Shown here: piece after piece, positions 1 through 5,719 of the stretch
How positions within the stretch are numbered: the stretch's first letter is position 1
Layout: each line of letters begins with the position of its first letter
Assembly (NCBI GenBank): GCA_021823385.1
Contig: JAKAOC010000107.1
Span: 1-7,364 of the forward strand
DNA from: Actinomycetes bacterium
Lineage (GTDB): Bacteria > Actinomycetota > Acidimicrobiia > Acidimicrobiales > Acidimicrobiaceae
Direction of reading: 5' to 3'
DNA length: 7,364 nt
The notes under the pieces: generated by a model
Told to the model about the DNA's origin: nothing
The model's input: the letters and a program-made list of their open reading frames with translations, nothing else
The model's database searches: none
Program-made: the position numbers and the translations under genes

Positions 1-259
1 CAGGATCGCCCGGGCTTCCGCTCGGGCGGTCACGCCGGAGAGTGAACTTTATGGCCGGCGCCGGATCAAAGGTCACGAACTCGACGATCACCGAGGGATC
101 CACCCTGTAAAGGCGGGCCACCGACTCCCGGGTCACTGCACCTGAGTCGCAAACAGCCCTGTAAGTGGCAAAGTCTTCGAAGATGATGTCGAAGGTGACC
201 AGTTCCACCCCTGCGTTCTTTGACCGGATGGTCTTGGCAAGATCCTTTAAAGCGGTCAC
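1..259 (-). CDS. DUF4387 domain protein, 3' end outside window
   Basis: This small protein is the usual partner of DUF1446/AtuA proteins; its biochemical role is not established. The visible part is 86 codons, starting at GTG 259-257. The N-terminus reads VTALKDLAKTIRSKNAG, followed by a VTFDIIFEDFATY segment and, near the edge, FDPAPAIKFTLRRDRPSGSPGD. From memory of the family, this matches the DUF4387 pattern of an LxxLAKxIRSKNAGPF start and an IKFTxPRxxPSGSxGD end. Family members are about 100-110 residues, so roughly 15-20 C-terminal residues are probably missing. The GTG start shares the four bases GTGA with the TGA stop of the upstream AtuA gene, the classic arrangement for translational coupling, and a purine-rich GCAGG lies just upstream inside that gene. 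The two proteins are therefore likely made together, perhaps as a complex. No catalytic residues can be assigned. The family call is fairly firm; the function is unknown. Confidence 0.85.
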   Translation of the reverse strand, partial: MTALKDLAKTIRSKNAGVELVTFDIIFEDFATYRAVCDSGAVTRESVARLYRVDPSVIVEFVTFDPAPAIKFTLRRDRPSGSPGDP

Positions 260-1650
260 CTCACACCTGCTTTCACTTCGCCCGCCTGGGAGCTGATCCC
301 GGCCTGGGTCATATGCGTAGGGAAGAGCTCGAGAGGGTCGTCGACCGGCATGATGTGGTCGATCGTCCAGGTGCAGGCCGGCCTGGCCCGAATCACCTCA
401 TCGAATAGAAAGGCCGTGCTTCCCGCTGTGCCTTTGACTTCCGGGAGACGAGCGTAGAAGAGCTGGCGTGTGGCCGTCATGCACACCTGTTCGGCCTTGG
501 CGACGGTGGGGGCGACGGCCTCCACGACCAGACCTACTTCGTGGCCGGCGACGGGGGTCGGCTCCCACTGCCCCATGACGCCGTCGATCCCGTAGCGGTG
601 GTAGAAGAGGGAGTAACCGTCGTCTCCGAAGGCTTGCGTCACCTCGTTTCGCGACCAGTCAATCACCTCGTCGATGTGGGCAATGGTGTAAGGATCACGG
701 ATACCGGCGAAGCCGATGAACCGCTCACCGACGCGGCCTGCACCTTCGAGCTTGACTGTCAACTGCTCGGCTTTTTCGAAAACCGCTCCGGTAATCCGTG
801 TGGTCCGGACGTCGGCCTGCTCGTAGTGGCACCGGCTCATGTCGAGGTGCCCGCCAAGCACCAACTCGGAGAAGGGGTTGGGGCGCTCGTACATGGCGTG
901 GCTGGATACGGAGGCCACGGTGCAGCGCTGTTCGGGGTGCATCGCGGCCACCCGGATATCCTCGGCGGAGATGGTTCCCAGCACGCTCTCCTTGCCTCCG
1001 TAGGGCTCGGCACAGAACGATGCGCACTCCAGGAGCTTGCCCAGGTGGTAGGAGGACGCCTCGGCGAAGCCAGCCCGTATGGCAGGGGCGGCAAAGATGG
1101 CAGAGTCACTGGATCGACCTCCGATGATGACGTCGGCACCCTCGTCCAGCAATTTGACGAAGGGGTGGACGCCTGCCACCGCCACCACCCGGTCCGTACG
1201 GTCCAGGTCATCCAAAGTGAGCTGGCTGCGGCCGTCTAGGCCGGCCATCACCATTCCGGCCTCCAAGCGGCGACGAAGCTCGCCAACCGGGACCTCCGAA
1301 TAGAAATAGCCGATGCGAAACGGCTCGAGGCCATGCTCGTCGGCGATCTCCTTGATAAGGCGCACGTAAAGATCGACCCGGCTGTTGGACCCCGAGTCCC
1401 CCGACGAGCCAATGATCATGGGGACCTTGAGCCGCCGCGCGGCCAGAAGCATGTGCTCAAGATCCGCTCGCTGCCATTCCAGCGGGCTTGTGGAATAATC
1501 GAGAGCCAGTGGGGCCGGGCCGATATCGCTACTGCCGGAGTCCGCGGCGATGATATCGGGAGCCTCGTCCAGGCCCCGCTCAAAGCTCTCCGGACGGAGG
1601 GGAGCAAAGCCCAGATGACCGTTTGGAGAAAGCAGCTTCATTGTTTTCAT
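256..1650 (-). CDS. AtuA-family (DUF1446) protein
   Basis: This 464-residue protein belongs to the acyclic terpene utilization AtuA / DUF1446 family. It is of the shorter type that travels with DUF4387, not the longer Pseudomonas AtuA involved in citronellol and geraniol breakdown. Its reaction is unknown. Family-like segments in order are LLSPNGHLGF (6-15), IIAADSGSSDIGP (33-45), a glycine/serine loop PMIIGSSGDSGSNS (77-90), GADVIIGGRSSDSAIFAAPA (171-190), KLLECASFCAEPYGGKESVLGT (205-226), RCTVASVSSHAMYERPNPF (242-260) and VKLEGAGRVGERFIGFAGIRDP (299-320). No signal peptide or membrane segment is seen, so it is probably cytoplasmic. The ATG at 1650 is preceded by a weak AGGG about 10 bases upstream; a second in-frame ATG at codon 4 is possible. 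It is the first gene of a leftward operon with the DUF4387 gene, and a promoter with operator-like repeats lies about 120-155 bp upstream. It faces away from a GntR/HutC regulator. Substrate assignment to terpenes would be over-reading. Confidence 0.88.
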   Translation of the reverse strand: MKTMKLLSPNGHLGFAPLRPESFERGLDEAPDIIAADSGSSDIGPAPLALDYSTSPLEWQRADLEHMLLAARRLKVPMIIGSSGDSGSNSRVDLYVRLIKEIADEHGLEPFRIGYFYSEVPVGELRRRLEAGMVMAGLDGRSQLTLDDLDRTDRVVAVAGVHPFVKLLDEGADVIIGGRSSDSAIFAAPAIRAGFAEASSYHLGKLLECASFCAEPYGGKESVLGTISAEDIRVAAMHPEQRCTVASVSSHAMYERPNPFSELVLGGHLDMSRCHYEQADVRTTRITGAVFEKAEQLTVKLEGAGRVGERFIGFAGIRDPYTIAHIDEVIDWSRNEVTQAFGDDGYSLFYHRYGIDGVMGQWEPTPVAGHEVGLVVEAVAPTVAKAEQVCMTATRQLFYARLPEVKGTAGSTAFLFDEVIRARPACTWTIDHIMPVDDPLELFPTHMTQAGISSQAGEVKAGVR

Positions 1651-1743
1651 CGCTGCGCACCCTGCTGGGCGGAACAGATTAATCGAGTGGTTTGGCCCGA
1701 TCCAAGGATGGAAGTCAGGACCCTCACCCCCCTTACTCGTCTT

Positions 1744-1773
1744 GGTCTAGACCGATCTAGACCTCTCTAGACC
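1744..1773. promoter_or_regulatory. Triple GntR/HutC-type operator, 10-bp phased
   Basis: Three adjacent 10-bp units read GGTCTAGACC (1744-1753), GATCTAGACC (1754-1763) and TCTCTAGACC (1764-1773). All share TCTAGACC with an exact 10-bp period, about one helical turn. The first contains the perfect palindrome GTCTAGAC; the other two each differ from it by one base on the left. The published HutC-subfamily consensus is GT-N-TA-N-AC, and the DasR/NagR group uses TGGTCTAGACCA, so these look like regulator sites. They cover the predicted start of the leftward promoter and lie between it and the AtuA gene. The divergently encoded GntR/HutC protein is the natural candidate to bind here. Binding itself is inferred. 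Confidence 0.75.
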
Positions 1774-1786
1774 GCCATGATATAGT
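1758..1786 (+). promoter_or_regulatory. Possible divergent promoter toward the gntR-type gene
   Basis: On the plus strand TATAGT (1781-1786, five of six matches to TATAAT) lies 17 bases after TAGACC (1758-1763, four of six matches to TTGACA). The -35-like box falls inside the second operator unit, and the -10 box overlaps the -10 of the leftward promoter. If used, it would let one set of operators control both directions and would give the regulator gene a leader of about 440 bases. This is a weak call because the -35 match is modest and a closer promoter may have been missed. Confidence 0.3.
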
Positions 1787-1805
1787 TGCCTTTCGATGGT
1801 GTCAA
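1777..1805 (-). promoter_or_regulatory. Sigma70-type promoter of AtuA-DUF4387 operon
   Basis: On the minus strand a consensus -35 box TTGACA (1805-1800) is followed, after exactly 17 bases, by TATCAT (1782-1777), which matches TATAAT at five of six positions. Initiation would fall near 1770, giving a leader of about 120 bases before the AtuA-family ATG. This is the best promoter match I see in the window. Its predicted start site lies inside the TCTAGACC repeats, which suggests repression by blocking initiation or promoter clearance. Confidence 0.72.
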
Positions 1806-2236
1806 GCACTCGCCGGAAATAGTTGGAGAACCCTTGATCGGTAAACCCATTCAGACCTTTGCGCACCGAAGCGGGAGCATCGCACGCCAAGACATCACTT
1901 CGCGGGAGAAAGTCGCACAACGCAAAGCCGGCGGACCAACCCGGCTGCAGGGCAGCAGGATCCGGACCAGATGAGAGGATCTCTGGGACTTATCCAGGTC
2001 TCCACCGAAGTGCGCGTGGCTCGCGGTCCTCTGCAAGCACGGCGTCCATTGCTAGGCCTGGTAAGTCCTGATGAGACTAAGGCTGCGGGCACCGCCGCCG
2101 AATGCCGTTGGCCACCGGCCGCAAGCGCCGCTACGCTTCGCAGAAAGAGCCGATACGAGCCGTTCTCGAGGAACTGGAGGGACGCCGACGGCGTTGCTAT
2201 TTCAAGCACCCACCGAGAACAGAGCAAGGAGTCATA
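1806..2236. other. 430-bp leader/spacer before the GntR gene, no convincing gene
   Basis: Open frames exist here, as expected at high GC, but none has recognisable protein content. One 88-codon frame (1971-2237) ends in TAG, overlapping the regulator's GTG start by one base; however, its ribosome site is weak and its Arg/Pro/Ala-rich translation looks like noise. Two small dyads can be seen: ACGCCG-A-CGGCGT at 2182-2194 and an XhoI-centred near-palindrome around GTTCTCGAGGAAC just upstream of it. No terminator, tRNA or riboswitch fold was recognised. Confidence 0.5.
2225..2230 (+). promoter_or_regulatory. Ribosome binding site fixing the GntR-type start
   Basis: A purine-rich AAGGAG-like run (about 2225-2231) lies five to six bases before GTG 2237. 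No comparable Shine-Dalgarno sequence precedes the in-frame ATG at 2102. This decides the shorter 260-residue protein. Confidence 0.65.
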
Positions 2237-3019
2237 GTGAGCGAACTTTCACGAGGGGGTGGCCAGGCCGGCGAGCCGGTGCGAGCACTCAGCGGGATTG
2301 CCCTTCGCCACGAACTCGTCTATGAGGATCTTTGCGCCCGCATCCGAGCGGGCGAGTACCCGCTCGACAACCAACTCCCCGCCGAACGCGAGCTGGCTGC
2401 GATGTATGGCGTGAGCCGGGTGACCATCCGCCAAGCCCTGACCAAGGCCGTGGAAGACGGAATAGTCACCAAAATCCCGGGACTTGGCAACTTCGTCTCG
2501 CGGCGGCGAGTGTCGCAGGATTTGACGCAGATGCAGACCTTCCGCAGTGTCATCGCGGCCCTTGACATGCGCCCGAGCTACACGGTCCTGGCTACCAGCT
2601 GGATAAAGGCGGCGCCGGATGTGGCCCGTCGGCTGCAGATTGCCGATGGTTCCCGCGTTTTGCAGGTCGATTCGGTCGGCATGGCAAGTGAGCGACCTAT
2701 GGCCGTCTACCGGTCGGTACTGGGGCCAAGCATCGCAGAAAAGGTCCATCCCAAGCTCAAAGGGGAGGCCCGCAGCACTTACGAGCTGGCCGCCGAGATC
2801 CTCGGGCTGGACGAGTTGAAGGTCGAGCAAACTTTCGAGGCGGTGGCCGTCGACGAGTCCACGGCCGCCCTACTCCAGGTCACACCGGGCTCCAGCGCCT
2901 TTAGAGCCTCCAGCATCTTCACCGTCCCCACGGGCCAGCCGATCGAGCTGCGCACTGCCATCTATCCCGGCGGCCGCTACAGCTTCAACGTGCAGCGAAC
3001 CGTCAGCATCGGCAAGTAG
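2237..3019 (+). CDS. GntR family (HutC subfamily, UTRA domain) transcriptional regulator
   Basis: This is a 260-residue ligand-responsive DNA-binding protein. The N-terminal winged helix-turn-helix spans about residues 24-88. It contains the GntR signature LPAERELA (47-54), the recognition helix SRVTIRQAL (60-68) and a wing ending in GLGNFV (82-87). Residues from about 100 onward form a UTRA effector domain, ending in the typical ELRTAIYPGGRYSFNV motif. That domain architecture defines the HutC subfamily, and 240-260 residues is normal for it. I chose the GTG start at 2237 because an AAGGAG ribosome site lies five bases upstream; the open frame continues back to an ATG at 2102, but those 45 residues are Arg-rich and unlike the family. 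It points away from the AtuA-DUF4387 operon, and GTCTAGAC-type sites lie between them, so it most likely represses that operon. The ligand cannot be read from the sequence. Confidence 0.9.
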   Translation: MSELSRGGGQAGEPVRALSGIALRHELVYEDLCARIRAGEYPLDNQLPAERELAAMYGVSRVTIRQALTKAVEDGIVTKIPGLGNFVSRRRVSQDLTQMQTFRSVIAALDMRPSYTVLATSWIKAAPDVARRLQIADGSRVLQVDSVGMASERPMAVYRSVLGPSIAEKVHPKLKGEARSTYELAAEILGLDELKVEQTFEAVAVDESTAALLQVTPGSSAFRASSIFTVPTGQPIELRTAIYPGGRYSFNVQRTVSIGK

Positions 3020-3491
3020 GGGCATACTGGCTCGTCGCCGTACAAGTGCCTTGAGTTAACTCTGTCCGCATCCACCCGCAAAGGGCCGGACACGCACGCT
3101 CTTCTCCAAGTAGACAAGGTTCCCATCAGGAGAGCACGACCGCGAAGAATCGAGTCATTGTCACGGCGCGTTCGCGCCACGCTCGTCGGAGGGGTGAAGT
3201 GAACGGGAGGGCCAAGTCCATCGAGGCGCTCCAGGATCTCCAGCCCAAGTGGTACCCGAACTAAGGCAGGCGGGGTTCAAAATGGACCCCAATGCGAAGG
3301 TGCTGTTGCCGAGGACTTGGGCACCATCACCTGTGTCCCCAACCCCGCTCCCCCGCCGGAGGCGCTCGGCGAGCATCCCCGGCTCAGGTGGCCACCGGGC
3401 AGCCAAAACCAAGCCCGCCCGATTGGGCCTCAGAGTCGTGCACCTGCGCCGAGAGGCACATCACCAGCTCAGCCCGATGCCGGTGGACCCT
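3020..3491. other. Spacer between GntR-type gene and IS, largely non-coding
   Basis: These 472 bp follow the regulator's TAG and run to the left inverted repeat of the IS. Frames here give Pro/Arg-rich translations with no recognisable family. Visible features are a 10-bp palindrome GAGTTAACTC (3053-3062), separated TGTCCG/CGGACA arms (3063-3092), a GC-rich palindrome GGCGCG-TT-CGCGCC (3165-3178) and a possible 21-codon micro-ORF (3199-3264). None of the palindromes is followed by a T-run, so no intrinsic terminator for the regulator gene is called. Confidence 0.5.
3199..3264 (+). CDS. Possible 21-residue micro-ORF or broken gene start
   Basis: A strong GGAGGGG ribosome-site match (3188-3194) lies at good spacing before GTG 3199, which opens a frame of 21 codons reading VNGRAKSIEALQDLQPKWYP plus N, then TAA. 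The composition is more protein-like than the surrounding translations. It could be a short peptide or the surviving N-terminus of a decayed gene, since none of the three forward frames downstream continues with a recognisable domain before the IS. No homologue is recognised. Without comparative data this remains a weak call. Confidence 0.25.
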   Translation: MNGRAKSIEALQDLQPKWYPN

Positions 3492-3512
3492 TTAGCCCGT
3501 AGTTCCCCCCGT
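3492..3512 (+). repeat. IS left terminal inverted repeat
   Basis: The sequence is TTAGCCCG, then T, then AGTTCCCCCCGT. It pairs with the right repeat at 20 of 21 positions; the mismatch is the T at 3500. It lies 131 bases before the transposase start. Confidence 0.85.
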
Positions 3513-3608
3513 CTATCACGTTTCTGACACCCTGCATCCGCTCTGAGCTGGGTTAGTACGGTCTGAGGGCCGGAGATAGCGTAGTCATGTAGATTATGGT
3601 CTAATGGC

Positions 3609-3643
3609 TTGATGCCTTCGATCTCAGAGGGTAGAATGTCGTC
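3609..3643 (+). promoter_or_regulatory. Transposase promoter, apparently leaderless
   Basis: TTGATG (3609-3614, four of six matches) and TAGAAT (3632-3637, five of six matches) are separated by 17 bases. Only six bases separate the -10 box from the transposase ATG, so the expected transcription start coincides with the A of that ATG. There is no good Shine-Dalgarno sequence directly before the ATG, which fits a leaderless transcript of the kind common in actinobacteria. Confidence 0.55.
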
Positions 3644-5380
3644 ATGTACATCGTGCGGGTGCCGAACCGCAACTCTCCCCCGGCCGTGCTCCTGCGGGAG
3701 AGCTATCGCGAAGGGGGGAAGGTGAAGAACCGCACTCTGGCCAACCTCTCGCACTGGCCGGAGGACAAGATCGCGGCCGTGCAGGCGGCGCTCGGCGGCA
3801 AGACGCCACCTGGTGCACTTGAAGGAGCCTTTGAGATCTCCCGCAGCCTGCCCCACGGGCACGTGGCGGCGGTGCTGGGGACGCTTCGGCGCCTGGGGCT
3901 TGAAGAGGTGATCTCTCCCGAGCCCTCCCGGATGCGCGATTCTGTTGTGGCCATGGTCTGTGCCCAGGTGATCGCACCGGACTCCAAGCTCGCCATGGCG
4001 CGGGGACTGAGAGCCGAGACGGCCGGCTCCTCCCTGGGGGAGCTGCTCGGGCTGTCCGGTTGTGACGAGGATGACCTCTACGAGGCGATGGACTGGCTGG
4101 GTTCGCGCCAGGGAGCCATCGAGGACGCACTTGCCCGTCGGCACCTGAGCGGGGGAACCTTGGTCCTCTACGACGTCTCCTCGGCCGCCTTCGAGGGCAG
4201 GACCTGCCCCTTGGGCGCGCTCGGTCATCCCAAGGACGGGGTGCACGGCCGGCTGCAGATCGTCTATGGCCTGCTTACCAACTCCGAAGGGGTGCCTGTT
4301 GCCATCGAGGTGTTCAAGGGCAACACCGCAGATCCCAAGACCGTAGCCAACCAGGTCGCCAAGCTGAAGGAGCGCTTCGGGATCACTCATGTCTGTCTGG
4401 TCGGGGACCGGGGCATGCTCACCAAGGCGCGCCTGAGAGACGACGTCGTCCCGGGCGGACTTGACTACCTGAGCGCCCTGCGCGCGCCTGAGATCAAGGC
4501 CCTGACCGAGAGCGGTGCCATCCAGCTCGGGCTCTTCGACGAGACCGACCTGGTGGAGATCCTCCACCCCGACTTTCCCGGCGAGCGCCTGGTGGCCTGC
4601 AAGAACCCGCTCCTGGCCGCCGAACGCAGGAGGAAGCGCGAATCACTCCTTCAGGCCACGGAGGCCGAGCTGGCCAAGATCGCCGTGGCAGTGGCCAGAG
4701 AGCGCCGGCCGCTCCGGGGCGCGGATGCCATCGCCCTCAGGGTGGGCAAAGTCGTCAACCGGTACAAGATGGCCAAGCACTTCGAGCTTGCGATCACAGA
4801 GGACGCCTTCGGCTTTTCCCGCCGGGAGGCCGAGATCGCCGCAGAGGCCGCCCTGGATGGCATCTACGTGCTGCGCACCAGCCTGGGTGAAGAGGCGCTC
4901 GCCACCAAGGAGGTGGTCTCGGCCTACAAGGCGCTCAGCCATGTCGAGCGGGCCTTTCGCGCCTTCAACACCGACCTCGACATCCGCCCGATACGGCATA
5001 GGACCGCCGAGCGGGTGCGGGCCCACGTTTTTTTGCGCATGCTCTCTTATTACGTGAGCTTGCACATGGAGCGGGCTCTGGCTCCCATGCTCTTCAGGGA
5101 CGACGACAAAGAGAATGCCGAAGCCGCCCGGACGAGTCCGGTGGCCCCGGCCAAGCGCTCGGCCCCCGCGCTCAAGAAGGCGGCCACCAAAGTAACTCCC
5201 GAACACTTTCCGGTCCACAGCTTCGCGACCCTGCTCTGTGACTTGGCCACGATAACTTCCAACCGGATCACACCGGCGGACTCCAGGCTCGAAGGCTTCA
5301 CTCTCATCACCACCCCGACGCCACTGCAGCGAAGCGCCTTCGAGCTCCTCGGTGTTTCGCATCGCCTCGGCTACCTGTAG
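3644..5380 (+). CDS. IS1634-family DDE transposase
   Basis: This 578-residue enzyme would cut and join the ends of its own IS. The N-terminus MYIVRVPNRNSPPAVLLRES and the following GGKVKNRTLANL match the usual IS1634-family opening, supporting the ATG at 3644. The RNase H-like DDE core is intact. The proposed first Asp is D177 in LVLYDVSS, the second D255 in LVGDRGML, and the Glu E435 in LSHVERAFRAFNTDLDIRPI, with the family's IRPIRHR motif after it. Between D255 and E435 is the long insertion typical of the family. Near the C-terminus an Ala/Lys/Pro-rich stretch (about 490-520) looks like a flexible linker before a final KVTPEHFPVHSFATLLCDLA segment. No stop or frameshift interrupts it, so it may be active. 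A run of seven Ts (5028-5034) at codons 462-464 is unusual in this GC-rich gene. Family assignment is from motif recognition. Confidence 0.9.
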   Translation: MYIVRVPNRNSPPAVLLRESYREGGKVKNRTLANLSHWPEDKIAAVQAALGGKTPPGALEGAFEISRSLPHGHVAAVLGTLRRLGLEEVISPEPSRMRDSVVAMVCAQVIAPDSKLAMARGLRAETAGSSLGELLGLSGCDEDDLYEAMDWLGSRQGAIEDALARRHLSGGTLVLYDVSSAAFEGRTCPLGALGHPKDGVHGRLQIVYGLLTNSEGVPVAIEVFKGNTADPKTVANQVAKLKERFGITHVCLVGDRGMLTKARLRDDVVPGGLDYLSALRAPEIKALTESGAIQLGLFDETDLVEILHPDFPGERLVACKNPLLAAERRRKRESLLQATEAELAKIAVAVARERRPLRGADAIALRVGKVVNRYKMAKHFELAITEDAFGFSRREAEIAAEAALDGIYVLRTSLGEEALATKEVVSAYKALSHVERAFRAFNTDLDIRPIRHRTAERVRAHVFLRMLSYYVSLHMERALAPMLFRDDDKENAEAARTSPVAPAKRSAPALKKAATKVTPEHFPVHSFATLLCDLATITSNRITPADSRLEGFTLITTPTPLQRSAFELLGVSHRLGYL

Positions 5381-5428
5381 TCAGGACCGAAGCAGGAAGT
5401 CCCATGTCAGGGGATAGCCGCGACAATC

Positions 5429-5449
5429 ACGGGGGGAACTTCGGGCTAA
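5429..5449 (-). repeat. IS right terminal inverted repeat
   Basis: Read on the minus strand, it gives TTAGCCCG, then A, then AGTTCCCCCCGT, the partner of the left repeat with one mismatch. It begins 48 bases after the transposase stop codon. Confidence 0.85.
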
Positions 5450-5496
5450 CCGTCCAGCAACCCCAACGCTGTTCCCGCCCCCGGCGCCCGACGAGG

Positions 5497-5504
5497 GTCT
5501 AGAC
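5497..5504. promoter_or_regulatory. Isolated perfect GTCTAGAC palindrome
   Basis: This copy is identical to the core of the first operator unit at 1745-1752 and matches the HutC consensus GT-N-TA-N-AC at every fixed position. The flanks read GG on the left and GTG on the right. It lies 48 bp beyond the right inverted repeat of the IS and about 215 bp before the secreted-protein start. It could be a second target of the GntR/HutC regulator or a chance match. Confidence 0.35.
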
Positions 5505-5582
5505 GTGCGCGCCCGCACACCAACTCATAGACTGAAAAGAGGTACTTCCCATCCAGTCCATATACTGATATCCTGCAACAAA

Positions 5583-5617
5583 GGTTGAACCGGATACGCC
5601 GGTCAACCGAGGTTGAC
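5583..5617. promoter_or_regulatory. Overlapping GGTTGA dyads upstream of secreted protein gene
   Basis: Three GGTTGA half-sites overlap into two alternative dyads. The first pairs GGTTGAACCGG (5583-5593) with CCGGTCAACC (5599-5608) across the loop ATACG, with a single bulged A. The second is the perfect palindrome GTCAACC-GA-GGTTGAC (5602-5617). The middle arm is shared, so the two folds exclude each other. They lie about 100 bases before the ATG. This could be an operator with three half-sites or a switchable leader RNA; it is not followed by a T-run, so a terminator is unlikely. Confidence 0.4.
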
Positions 5618-5719
5618 GTGACACCGTCGCAACCGACGACTCGTTACACCACCGCGCGGGACTCGACCTGCCGTGAATCCGACGCGATCTGTTCGTGCAG
5701 GCAGCGAGGAGGTGGCAAG

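Larger units (their letters stand above)
3492..5449 (+). mobile_element. IS1634-family insertion sequence, complete
   Basis: The element is about 1,958 bp, within the normal range for IS1634-family members. It is bounded by 21-bp terminal inverted repeats with one mismatch and carries one full-length transposase on the plus strand. Internal non-coding ends are 131 bp (left) and 48 bp (right). I see no convincing 5-6 bp target duplication: the left flank ends GACCCT and the right flank begins CCGTCC. A shared TGGAC lies a few bases outside each inverted repeat (3484-3488 and 5452-5456 complement), so the true tips may lie slightly further out. It separates the regulator module from the secreted repeat-protein gene and interrupts no gene that I can recognise. 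Confidence 0.85.
5450..5719 (+). other. Upstream region of the secreted repeat-protein gene
   Basis: These 270 bp hold no convincing gene. Besides the GTCTAGAC palindrome and the GGTTGA dyads there is a TATACT hexamer, just before GATATCC near 5565, that could serve as a -10 box. No good -35 lies at the right distance, so no promoter is called. A TTGACG at 5613-5618 has no matching -10 box. A strong AGGAGG ribosome site (5707-5712) ends the region, seven bases before ATG 5720. Confidence 0.45.

Noticed and set aside
541..1239. A 232-codon plus-strand frame opposite the AtuA-family gene
   Set aside because: It is the antisense of a clear family member, has no recognisable domain, and is of a length expected by chance at this GC content.
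1234..1241. GTCTAGGC in the AtuA-family gene as a further operator
   Set aside because: It breaks the palindrome at a fixed consensus position and lies inside coding sequence.
2102..2236. A 45-residue N-terminal extension of the GntR-type regulator
   Set aside because: It has no ribosome site at the ATG, an Arg-rich composition, and family members begin close to the winged helix.
1971..2237. An 88-codon frame whose stop overlaps the GntR-type start by one base
   Set aside because: The overlap resembles coupling, but the ribosome site is weak and the translation is low-information Arg/Pro/Ala sequence. The regulator has its own good ribosome site.
3063..3092. TGTCCG/CGGACA arms after the regulator gene as a terminator
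   Set aside because: The arms are only six bases, the loop is 18 bases, and no T-run follows.
3461..4567. A 368-codon minus-strand frame opposite the transposase
   Set aside because: The plus-strand transposase has all its catalytic motifs; the minus frame is Gly/His/Arg-rich without any domain and is a shadow.
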